From: Diphasiastrum complanatum
Taxonomy: Eukaryota; Streptophyta; Lycopodiopsida; Lycopodiales; Lycopodiaceae
Direction: 5' to 3'
Assembly: GCA_029204225.1 (NCBI GenBank)
Contig: CM055107.1
Coordinates: 15,434,900 to 15,498,899 of the forward strand
DNA: 64,000 bases
Under the pieces are notes generated by a model. The model was not told the origin of the DNA, did no database searches, and saw nothing but the letters and a program-made list of their open reading frames with translations. This document shows positions 54,156-63,198 of this stretch, in pieces (positions within the stretch are counted from its first letter, which is position 1; each line of letters begins with the position of its first letter). A program made the translations under genes and the position numbers.

Positions 54156-55180
54156 TCATGGGAACAATATAGATATGGATTGTAATGCACCCATCTTACA
54201 AAGAGCATGTCCAACGATATTATAATGTACAACTTTGTTTTGAAATACAAAATTTTTGCTCCTTGGTCGAATTTTCATGATACCGTTGACGTAGTTGTTA
54301 TTAGACGGTGCCATAATAAACTGATCCTGAAGATTAGTAATTATTATCTCCTCATTAAGAAATGCACCCTCCAAAGCTTTGGAAGCAGGGTTCCTTTCAA
54401 ACAAGGAAATATAGTTAGAATTAGAGTGATGCTTAACTCTACCAATTTTTTACTAGAATGTAAATACCAGTGTTGGGTGGGTATCAAAATTTCTGATACC
54501 AACTGGGTCTGGGTATTGCAGTTTTTTAGAAAATGTAATACCAGTAGGGTATCAACATAAGGAGGTATAGGAGTTGTAGACTGGTATAGACCGGGGCTGG
54601 TATCACAAGGGTGATACCAGCCGGTTATCAACCCGGGTATCAACATGTACAAATTGCTATAAATATACTTTTTAAAGTGTAATATCATAATATCATAAAA
54701 AATCAGGGATATAAAAAAAATACTAAAAATAGTACTACTATTGATACCACGAAAGAAATCGACAAAATCTTCCCAACCTGGGTATCAACATGAATAGTAA
54801 AATAGTTAATACTGGGTGTCCGGTTCTAGACCCTGGTATTAGAAATCAGATACCAGTCGGATCAGTTTTTTAATACCATGTTGATACCCATTATTGATAC
54901 CATCCGTGATCCTATGTATCCGCCCAACACTGGTAAACACTTGCAATAGAAGTAATCATCTTGCAATCCTTCTTGAAAAACTTGGATTGGTTAGCAAGTA
55001 CTTTAAAGAATCATGATCAACATAGAAAATGAATGGATACTCGAGAAAACAATATTGAAATCTCTTTATTGAATAAACCTTTGCTTCCATTTGATAATAG
55101 ATTTTTTCATATCTCAATAAATGTCTACCTACAACATACATAAGGCTATTCCTTTTTCATGGCATCCTTTTGAGTAAGCA
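54156..55180 (-). pseudogene. Ty3/gypsy RNase H remnant (arm 2)
   Basis: Mirror of 40728-41285: RNase H part at 55180-54956 and linker part at 54404-54156, separated by the MITE. Small differences include changes in the RNase H frame and loss of the LLRYEKICYAMERE Glu region order. The fragment was inactive before duplication. Confidence 0.7.
54468..54932. mobile_element. hAT-type MITE, 465 bp
   Basis: Ends CAGTGTTGGGTGGGTATC and, complemented, CAGTGTTGGGCGGATACA. Flanked by gtaaatac (54460-54467) and gtaaacac (54933-54940), an 8-bp target duplication with one change. Arm 1 has the uninterrupted site, with a single gtaaatac, in its reverse complement near 40969-40983. The interior repeats GGTATCA and GATACC many times. 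8-bp duplications and CA-starting ends are typical of hAT elements. It has no transposase. Confidence 0.9.
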
Positions 55181-55447
55181 TTGTGCCTATTTGAATTCAA
55201 GATGTATCCACATAAACCTAATATACTTCCTCTCAATTATTTTGTAATTACTCTTATAAGAACATGAGCTTGAGTCAACTCAAGTTTCAAATGTCCTTTT
55301 GCCAAATGTGTCATCTATCCATTCATATCATCATCTTTTTATAACAATATGTGTGGGGTGTGGCAAAAATTGCATCATAAGAAATAAACCTTTGAATATT
55401 GATATGTCACATCCTGTATGAGGAATTCGAAATAGTCTTAATTCTAT

Positions 55448-55556
55448 AGGTGAGCGTAGACGTGATGCCGAGTTGGTGCACACCGCATTATGCGGCATTG
55501 CAGATACCTATCAAATGTTCATGAGAATGATATCATTACGAGAAAGATTACGTAAG
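55448..55556 (+). pseudogene. Copia gag fragment at the outer end of arm 2
   Basis: Reads GERRRDAELVHTALCGIADTYQMFMRMISLRERL, matching Copia-G gag (about 39550-39650, minus) more closely than Copia-H, in mirror orientation. This suggests that Copia-G was already present when the segment was duplicated. Confidence 0.75.
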
Positions 55557-56338
55557 AAATTTAGGAGTTTTTCCTACCTGTGGAATCCATGTCTTTATGT
55601 CTTGTGAGGAGCTTTTAGTATGAAGAGTTTTGTTTCAAAGGTCTGTATGCGGATAATGCTGCATTTTCTATGAGGGAGACTTTTTAGTGTTCCAAGCTTC
55701 ATTCGAGTATCCATATCTTATTCCATTCCACATTGCTGAAGTTAGTTTGTGAAGTACAGCTGATACTGTGAAAAGCCATTCTGTTGAGGCCATTGTTACT
55801 ATGAGTTTGTGAGAAGTAGTATTTGTTGGGAGTCGTGCGTTGATCTGATACGAATGATGAGAATCGTGAGAAGAAAATTCACGAAACATTCGCGACTCTC
55901 TTTCAAGATTCGGATGGAGTTCAGATGCGTTCGCTGGGCACTGCCAGCTAAAACACTCCTACAATCCTCCAGAGAGTAGTCAGTTACAACTGATCTACGT
56001 CCATAAAATTAATACAGCATTCGACTTCATTTCAACCAAGGTGCGGAATTCAAAGAGAACAAGAAACCTCAGACATACAAAAATAAACAGCATAAGCATT
56101 CGACATCCAAGATCAGACACAACCAAAAAAATATTCTATATTGATTTTCTCTGATTTCTTCAGGGCACTGCATGCGAATCCACGTAGTGCGTTGGCGTGA
56201 GAGAAGCACGGTTCTCTCATGAGTAGTACTCTCGCTTCACTAGCGGACAATAGGATCTTTTGACCCTAGATAGAATTATCTTCTCACACGCAAGCGGAGC
56301 TTCTGTTTGCGTTCGTCTTGATTGCTTACTAGCATCAA
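55557..56338. other. Gap with no recognised feature
   Basis: No coding domain, terminal repeat or RNA gene was identified between arm 2 and the Copia-H LTR. Short repeated phrases (gagaag, ttctctcat) occur near 56190-56230. Confidence 0.4.
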
Positions 56339-56611
56339 GTTAGAATTAAAGTAGAATCATTGTGCTACTATATTGTGGGTCCTATCAGTTGATAAGGATC
56401 AGTTGGCCTCGCCACGAGGCAAGTTGACAGGACACGCATCCCGCCAACGACAACCTGACTCATGCATGGGTTGCCTGAGTGAACAACTATATGTACAGTG
56501 TAATTTCATTTTGAGAAATACAGTTGCTATGTGAGCTTGTTGTGGAGAGTGTTTTCTGTCTGTGTTACTGTGTAGCATGATTTGTGTTCCTGTTCAAAGC
56601 AAATTCTAAGT
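56339..56611 (+). repeat. 5' LTR of Copia-H
   Basis: 273 bp matching 15632-15903 on the opposite strand. Inverted termini TTAGAATT and AATTCTAA instead of TG/CA. The PBS begins at 56612. Confidence 0.85.
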
Positions 56612-57831
56612 TGGTATCAGAGCCGTACAGGGAGTGTACATAGTACAACATCGTCGTTGAAAAGAGCTTCGGGTGAACTGTCTTCTGAGAGTTCGGGGTT
56701 TACGGCAGGTTGAAGACGGAAGGAGAAGCACTGGTGTAGAGAGTTTGGCACACAAAAGCTTGTTGAGCTTGAGACTGTGTGAGGATTCAGAGACAAGGGT
56801 TGTTGGCTGAATCAAAACCTCAGCAAATGGAATTTTAAAATTTTGAAACATGCTATTTGGTGTTTGCAGTCAGTGTGCATTCAATCAGACACCGTTTGAC
56901 AAACGGATTGAAGCATCAGAGTTCTAGCAGTAGGACGACCTCAGAGCAAGAGGATAGGCCTGTCAAAACACTTTGAATTGGAAGCCAAGAAAAGATTTGT
57001 GTGAAAAACCCTGGTCTGGGGTTTGGGAGCACAAAATTAGAGATTTTTCTCCATTTTGAACTCTTTCTGGATCTATGAAGTGGCTGGAGGGTGCAAATCC
57101 ATAGCCAAAAAGGAAGAAGAAGAATGAGGACCCACGTGGAGGCTCGCGCGCAGCCAGCGAGGAGAGGCGCCTAGCGTCTTGAAGTGAATTGTGTCTGTAG
57201 GGCAGCAAATCAGCACGCAGGAGGCATTTGGAATGTCGGATCAACCATGCCATAAATCAACGGTGGTAATTGATTTCTCAGGGAGTGATCTAGACCGTGG
57301 ATGTGAAATGACCGTTGGATGACAACCTAAAGAGCCCATGAAAGATTGAAGGTCTTGAGGTGTATTTTGGCCTTCAACTTCATTAAAAAAATTTATACAG
57401 AACTTGGAGTTGGGTCCCTTCACAAGTGAAGAGTGAAGTTTTATCAAGGTGAAGAAACAGTTCAAAAACAAGGAAAATCCCTATTTTTGGGTCCTTTGCC
57501 CGTTTTGACCCAAACGAAAGACTATAACCTCTAAACGAAGGGCACCCAGACTGTACCTGCAAGTACGGTACAACAAAACAGAGTGATTGCAACGAAGAAA
57601 GTGTTCGGAGTGCACCAAAAGTGATTTCACCATTCCACTGCGCACGTAGTTGGGAATTGACGACTGAGTGCATTTCGGAAGGCGACGCCGATTTGGCTTT
57701 CAAATTGGTCGAAAAGCGGGGAGTGGCCTGGTAAGGGAAAAAGTGTAGATCATCATTTTCAACTTTTGACTTCATAGTTGGCCTCGACATACTGTTTTTA
57801 GCCTACGGCAGAAGTTTCAAGCAGTTTTGCG

Positions 57832-58386
57832 ATGGCAAACATGGGAGAGTCCATTTTGAGTGAAAGTAGCAAATTGGACGGGATTTCCAACTATGGAGTG
57901 TGGAAATTCAAAATGAAAAACATACTGATGGAGAAAGACATGTGGGAAGTCATCACAGGTGATGAGAGAAGGCCGCCAAATGAAGCAGATATCAAAGTGT
58001 TTGACAAAAAGATGAGAAAAGCTTTGACCTTCATTAACTTGTCAGTGAAGGATTACATCATTACCCACATTTGTGATGTTGTTACACCTAGACAGGCATG
58101 GGATGTGCTAAAGGAGCAGTTCGAGACGTCAAATCCGTCAAGAATCATGTTTCTGAAGTCAAAGCTGAATAGTGCCTGAATGGAACAAGGAGAGCACATT
58201 CAGACGTACATGACCAGAATCAAGACAATCAGGGATGAACTGCATTCTATTGGTGAGCGCATACGTGATGTGGAACTGGTGCACAATGCATTGTGCGGCA
58301 TTGCAGAACCCTATCAGATGTTTGTGAGCGGAATAGCATCAAGAGAAAGATTGCCAACCTTTGACGAGCTCATAGGAATCTTGATG
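57832..58386 (+). pseudogene. Copia-H gag, truncated
   Basis: Starts MANMGESILSESSKLDGISNYGVWKFKMKNILMEKDMWEVITGDERRPPNEADI, continues FINLSVKDYIITHICDVVTPRQAWDVLKEQFETSN, then a TGA at 58177-58179 replaces the Asn before MEQGEHIQTYMTRIKTIRDELHSIGERIRDVELVHNALCGIAEPYQMF. It ends at RERLPTFDELIGILM, where the element is broken. The zinc knuckle and all pol domains are missing. Confidence 0.85.
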
Positions 58387-58388
58387 CA

Positions 58389-59440
58389 TGCTCACGGATT
58401 TCTTGAATTTGTGAACACAATTTTCTGCTTCTTCTTATACTTCTGTAGTTATGGATCTTTATGGTACTACTTCTTCTTATTAGAACAGTTACAAGTAGAA
58501 GCGTTACTCAGTTTTCAGCATATATTTCCCAGCCTGTCAATGGGAACATGGTTTCAATACTCAACTACATGCATAACCAACCATGTAACCATCTATAGCT
58601 CAAGAAGATCAACGTTTTAGAACAGGGAGCAGTCCTACCACTATCTACTAGTTTAGAAAACAATCAAGAACAAGATTAGCTACTGAAAACAAGAAACAAG
58701 ATTCAAGAAACAAGAAACTAGATTCAAGAAACTAGATTCCTAACAGCATTTTAACAGTCTAAGAATCAAGAAACACTCATTTCTTGATGCTTAGATTGCT
58801 CAAGAACAATCAAGAACTGGGTTGCAAGGGAGCATGCAAGATCTATACCACAAACCAGCCTATCTAGTTTACTTGAATGCTGATTACTACCCTATTCCAC
58901 AAACAAGAACTGAAAAAAAATCCACAACTAAGCAAGAAACAAGAAACAAGAACCTAGTTAATCCACAATGCAAAGGAATCAAGCATGCTCATAGAAATCT
59001 CACTCAAGAACATTGCCATGAACAAGGAGCTTAGCTATCATCAAGAACTCGTGGAGGATCCTCTTTATTTGCTCAAGAGAAATTGACAATACATTCAAAG
59101 CTCCCTCACAAGAGAGGGGGGCCCTTAAATAAGCAAGAAGGCTGCCCACGTGGAGCCCAAGTGGCAATTCCACCAAATTAGAAATTACATGTGGAATTTG
59201 CCCTTCCACTAAAGGTCACCATCAAAAGGTGGCTCACTCTTACTAATTTAAGAGGGGTCTACATCTATTTACAATGCCTAGAAAAAATTACTAAGCTGCT
59301 ACATGGTCATTCCTTCTTTGGGATACACCATGTAGGCTCACATAGATAACTCACTATCTTCCTAGCTAGTAATTCCTTGGCTCTCATGCTCAGCTCTCAG
59401 CTTCTTCTGCTCTCCTCCTTCTGAGACCTCCTCAGTCATA
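58389..59440 (-). repeat. Repeat X, copy 2, with flanking extension
   Basis: 58871-59392 matches 19181-19714 in reverse. 58389-58870 continues the repeat beyond the part kept at copy 1 and contains many TTCTTGAATCTAG/CTAGTTTCTTG phrases. On the minus strand a purine-rich tract (about 59440-59393) precedes TGAGAGCC, resembling a polypurine tract before a 3' LTR. The minus-strand end, GTGAGCA at 58389, abuts Copia-H gag. I infer a 3' LTR of about 1 kb of the Gypsy-B group. Confidence 0.6.
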
Positions 59441-59606
59441 GGTGAGAGATAACTTGTGTCTTCAGCTTGGCTCGGCATCTGAGGATTCTTTAGAATCTGC
59501 TAACATTATCCACTCCTAATCTGTTGCAGGACCCACTGCAACACCGCAACTGTCTTATAAAAGTAGGTGGCCATCCTCATAAAAAATCCCAATCATCTAG
59601 GAACAC
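59441..59606. other. Short gap, no feature recognised
   Basis: Contains ctgcaggaccca/ctgcaacacc phrases but no domain or repeat boundary. Confidence 0.4.
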
Positions 59607-59808
59607 CATGATATAATTCACTTTAGAAAAATATTTATTTAACTAATTTCATTTCATTATGAACATGCAACAAAAAAAAAAAAAACCTCATCATAATATA
59701 ATTCACTTTAGAAAAAAAAAAATATAGCCTAATTATAATATAATTCACTTTAGAAATATATTTATTTAACTAATTTTATGTCATTATCAACATGCAAAAA
59801 ACCAAAAA
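59607..59808. repeat. AT-rich imperfect tandem repeat with A-runs
   Basis: The phrase ATAATTCACTTTAGAAA recurs near 59612, 59698 and 59741, and TTATTTAACTAATTT recurs at 59634 and 59762, with A-runs of 8-14 bases between. Unit spacing is irregular (about 43-86 bp). Confidence 0.75.
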
Positions 59809-59814
59809 AAAAAT

Positions 59815-59996
59815 GCGTGCATAATCCACGCAGAAGATATTTAACTTCTTGTCTCGTCCGGTGAACAAACTGAAATTTGCGTGGATCATCCACGCGTGGA
59901 TTATCCACGCCAAAACTGCTCTTCGACGTCGCCAACCTTCCCTCCCAAACAGGTGTCAAAATTTTCAAAATTCAATTTTGCGTGGATTATCCACGC
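59815..59996. repeat. Four copies of the palindrome GCGTGGATNATCCACGC
   Basis: Positions 59815-59831 (one mismatch, one arm with gcgtgcat), 59879-59895, 59894-59910 (overlapping the previous by two bases) and 59980-59996. Three copies are perfect 8-bp dyads around one central base. In this AT-rich surrounding the clustering is striking. Confidence 0.95.
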
Positions 59997-60586
59997 GCAT
60001 AAATTTTTCGGCACCGTGTCAAAAAAACACCGGTAGACTGGCCGGAGGTGTGTTCATGGAATTCCTCCAAGGCTTTCAACTTTTCGTCGAACTGAGGCTG
60101 CATCTTATCCAACTGCATCTGCTGCTTTTGACCATGTTTGCAAATCAGTGATAAAGAACTAATCGTCTGTGTTCATTGAGAGGAATCAACTACCTATTAG
60201 ATTTTGTTTTGCTGAATCTGTATGTTTGTCTCTGTCGAAAAGTTTGCTTACCATTTTTCTTGATTGGCTAAAAGATAAAGTACCCTTTTCATTCTGAACC
60301 CTTGACCAAATCGTTTCACATTGGTGTTACTGGATGCCAATCTAAACCAATATATGTGGATAACCAGCCTTTCCATTGTGATTCAACTTTAAATACTACA
60401 TACTTTCCATCCGACATTATCCATTTAGACTTATAATCCAAAAGAGAAGATTTATTTTTTTCTGGGAGAACAATATACCATTTATACTACACATTATTAC
60501 CATTATTGTAGAGACCTATAATGACTAGGCTACTACATGTTTTTCTTTCTTTCTTACCTATCCTGGGTGACATAACGGTTCTTGAG
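59997..60586. other. Gap with no recognised feature
   Basis: Mixed-composition sequence without a coding domain or boundary motif. It is the 5' flank of the Copia-I LTR. Confidence 0.4.
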
Positions 60587-61901
60587 TGTTGCCAGATTAT
60601 TCACCTTATGATCGATTCATCATTTTTAATCTTCATCCACTACATTTACCCAGCTCTGCAATTTTATGCATGTTTCTACACAGTCTACAGAAGTACATGA
60701 AAATCGCTCACAGGTGGATTCCACAAGTAAATTTCCAGGAAGTACTAACTGGACGGATGCTAGCTCACTATGGCCAACTGGCCATTATGATCTACAACCT
60801 AGGCAGCTGTCCTATAGGACGCCCGTTATCTGCTTAGTATAAATAGCTGATCATACTTCTACATTTCAATTTAAGCAATTCATTCATGCAATGTATTGAA
60901 GTAGAGTTTAGAATCTCTGTGATCTCATATTGTTTTTGTCTAAAAAAATTAAATCTTCATTGTTTGGCTATGTAATCACTTGAGCTCTGATGATTTCAAA
61001 GTTAGTTGCTAAAAGATTGAACGTGACTCTTGTCATTATCTTTTGTTCAATATTGATAGGCATAGTCATGCATTAGGAAAGCATGCTCATTTCGTTGTGC
61101 TCAATAAGTCCTTCACAAGCTTCGACTTGTCGTTATTGCATTATCACCTCTTTCCAACATGGTGTCAAAGCTCTAATATATAATATCAGAGCGTACCTCC
61201 ATGATATCAGAGCAATATGTTATACCAGGGATCTAATACTTGATATCTTTTGCGATATCAAATTGATATCATATTTTTCAATTTCTGGTATCAAATTTCA
61301 GATTAGATAGTTGATTTCAATTGGCAGCACGACATCTTTCTCTTAACGACATCAAATTATCGACGGTCCAAAGTTCCAGATGAATTCTCAAAGTAAAGTC
61401 GGTCTTATCGCAGACAAGCTGAATGGATCCAATTACTACTTGTGGAAATTTAAGATGAAGACCTTGCTAATCGTCAATGAGTTGTGGGATGTTGTCACAG
61501 GTAGAGAAGAGAAGCTTGAAGACGACATAACTGTCTCAAAGTAGAAATCGAAGGATGGTAAAGCTTTCATGCTTATTATTCTCAATATATCAGACACTCA
61601 GATTGGCCACATATTTGAAGCTCAAACTTCGAAAGAAGTATGGGACATCCTGAGATCACTATATGATGTGAGGGATGTAACTTTGAAGTTACATCTACGA
61701 AGATGTAACTTCAAGATGTCGATTGGTGATTCACTTCAGAATCACATTAACCAGTTTAAAGAACCTCTTGCAACAGATGGCCGCTATCAAATCAGTCATA
61801 GGCCTCAAATCTATTCAATAATGAGCATCTTGAAAAACCAGAAACAGAAGGCTCGAATTTCTGAACAGAGGATCGCAAAATTCATGATCGAATTTCTCTA
61901 G
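60587..61901 (+). mobile_element. Copia-I, LTR and gag of a different copia family
   Basis: A putative LTR 60587-61159 (TGTTGCCAG...TTCCAACA, 573 bp), PBS TGGTGTCAAAGC at 61160-61171 (a variant of the tRNA-Met site) and gag from 61381. The LTR left boundary is chosen from the terminal motif and is not confirmed by a second copy. Pol and the 3' LTR are missing; recognisable sequence ends near 61900. Confidence 0.65.
61381..61901 (+). pseudogene. Copia-I gag
   Basis: ATG at 61380 opens MNSQSKVGLIADKLNGSNYYLWKFKMKTLLIVNELWDVVTG, a copia gag N-terminus. A TAG at about 61542 interrupts it. It continues DGKAFMLIILNISDTQIGHIFEAQTSKEVWDILRSLYDVRDVTLKLHLRRCNFKMSIGDSLQNHINQFKE, then loses similarity near 61780. 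No zinc knuckle is visible. The GSNYYLWKFKM block is from a different family than the DGISNYALWKFKMK of Copia-C/D/G/H. Confidence 0.75.
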
Positions 61902-62180
61902 AATTCTTTGATACCGGATTGATTCAAAAAATTGTATATTTATTGAGTCAGTGTATATTTTCAAGTTATTGTACATTTTTCGATACTTGTAAATTTCGAT
62001 ACTGTTGGTCTAAAGTCTGCGACCCAACAACTTTGTGTTGATAGTCCACCCACTTTGTACATGCATTAATTGTAATGAGGTGGTTGTAATAAATACAACA
62101 AAAGGTAGTTCTAGATATTTTGTAGGATATCAATCCTAGAATCTTCATCAAAAAAGTTCTGATTCTTCTGATTATTTGAT

Positions 62181-62452
62181 TTCTATAACCAACGTTATCA
62201 CGCTCAAGTATTACTTCAAGCAATTGTACTCATTGTTGATAATAATCAAAGTGCAATTTTAGTCCCACTATTGTATTGTTCATTTGTGCATTTGTTTGAA
62301 TCATTCAGAGTTTCTGTAACCAACGTTATCACGCTCAACCAACTGAAGTTATTACTTCAAGCAATTGTACTCATTGTTGATATTAATCAGAGTGCAATTT
62401 TAGTCCCACTACTGTATCGTTCATTTGTGCATTTGTCTGAATCATTCAATTT
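62181..62452 (+). repeat. Two-copy tandem duplication, about 131-141 bp units
   Basis: Unit 1 62181-62311 and unit 2 62312-62452, sharing AACCAACGTTATCACGCTCAA, TTACTTCAAGCAATTGTAC and TGTTCATTTGTGCATTTGT-type sequence. Unit 2 carries an extra stretch of about 11 bp (ccaactgaagt). A handful of substitutions separate them. Confidence 0.9.
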
Positions 62453-62547
62453 GAATATTCTACTGTTGTTTGTGGTGCTTCCGATCCTGTTCGTACCCGT
62501 TCGAGCTTCCGCTGACTAACCTATCGATTTCCGACAGAGGATATCTT

Positions 62548-62790
62548 ATGGCAAGATAGAGATGGAGGCTCATTCGTTGAGTTTTATGGAGGAAACATTT
62601 CAATAAAGGACAAATATGGAGGAAGCATGCAATCATTTGTTGATCACTCACATTTATTTTTTGGTTGCTGTTATTTTACTAGGAATGTAAAGGGCACTTA
62701 TGTAATGGTCTGTGCCACTAGATCTATCAGGTTTGGGGAGGAATTGTTCATCAAGTATAGTTTCAACCGTCCTCTATCCAAATGTTTGCA
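62548..62790 (+). pseudogene. SET-domain-like C-terminal fragment (tentative)
   Basis: One frame reads DGGSFVEFYGGNISIKDKYGGSM, then YFTRNVKGTYVMVCATRSIRFGEELFIKYSF. The last part resembles the end of SET methyltransferase domains (V-x-ATR-x-I-x-GEEL-x-I-x-Y). The NHS/CxPN active-site motifs are not seen. A second, weaker copy of the ending (FRSIKYWEEMFIKHCF) lies at 63050-63105. It may be captured sequence near or within the CACTA element. Confidence 0.3.
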
Positions 62791-63198
62791 AAAGACAATA
62801 AGTCAAATGTGAAGATTTAAATTTTGTTGATATGTAGAGATGTATAATCCATGCATCTTGATTGTATTTGGTTTGTGTCATTAAATATGTCAAATGTTAG
62901 GAGCATTATTCGTCATTTGTCTAGATTAAATGTTAGGAGTATTATTCGTCTTTGAGTTCATTGAATGTTAACAAGTTGAAAAGACAAATCCGTCTAATAG
63001 ATACATTGGTATGTTCATACTTTTTAAACTAAGAGGTAATTTATATTCATATGCAACATTTAGATCTATCAAGTATTGGGAGGAAATGTTTATCAAGCAT
63101 TGTTTCAAACTACTTCTTATTATTTTGATATATAGGATTCTTCATCCTCATTTAGTGTTGGAGACAATAATCCTCGTAATGGTCGACGTAGAAGATGA

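Larger units (their letters stand above)
52424..55556 (-). repeat. Inverted duplication, arm 2
   Basis: Mirror of 39550-42952. Arm-specific changes: a tandem duplication of about 57 bp in the 3' flank (52552-52670), altered sequence near 52685-52710, one copy of the 16-bp promoter repeat, a hAT-type MITE (54468-54932), and a deletion joining 55447 to mid-gag. From 52713 to 53981 the two arms appear identical except for two substitutions. Confidence 0.9.
56339..58388 (+). mobile_element. Copia-H, 5' part of a Copia-C family element
   Basis: LTR 56339-56611, PBS TGGTATCAGAGCC at 56612-56624, a leader of about 1.2 kb, and gag from 57832. Homology ends at 58388 within gag, where sequence connected to repeat X begins. 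The leader and gag match Copia-G and Copia-D. Confidence 0.85.

Noticed and set aside
59849-60151. 100-residue frame with repeated AWIIHA
   Set aside because: Produced by translating the palindrome cluster; no other support.
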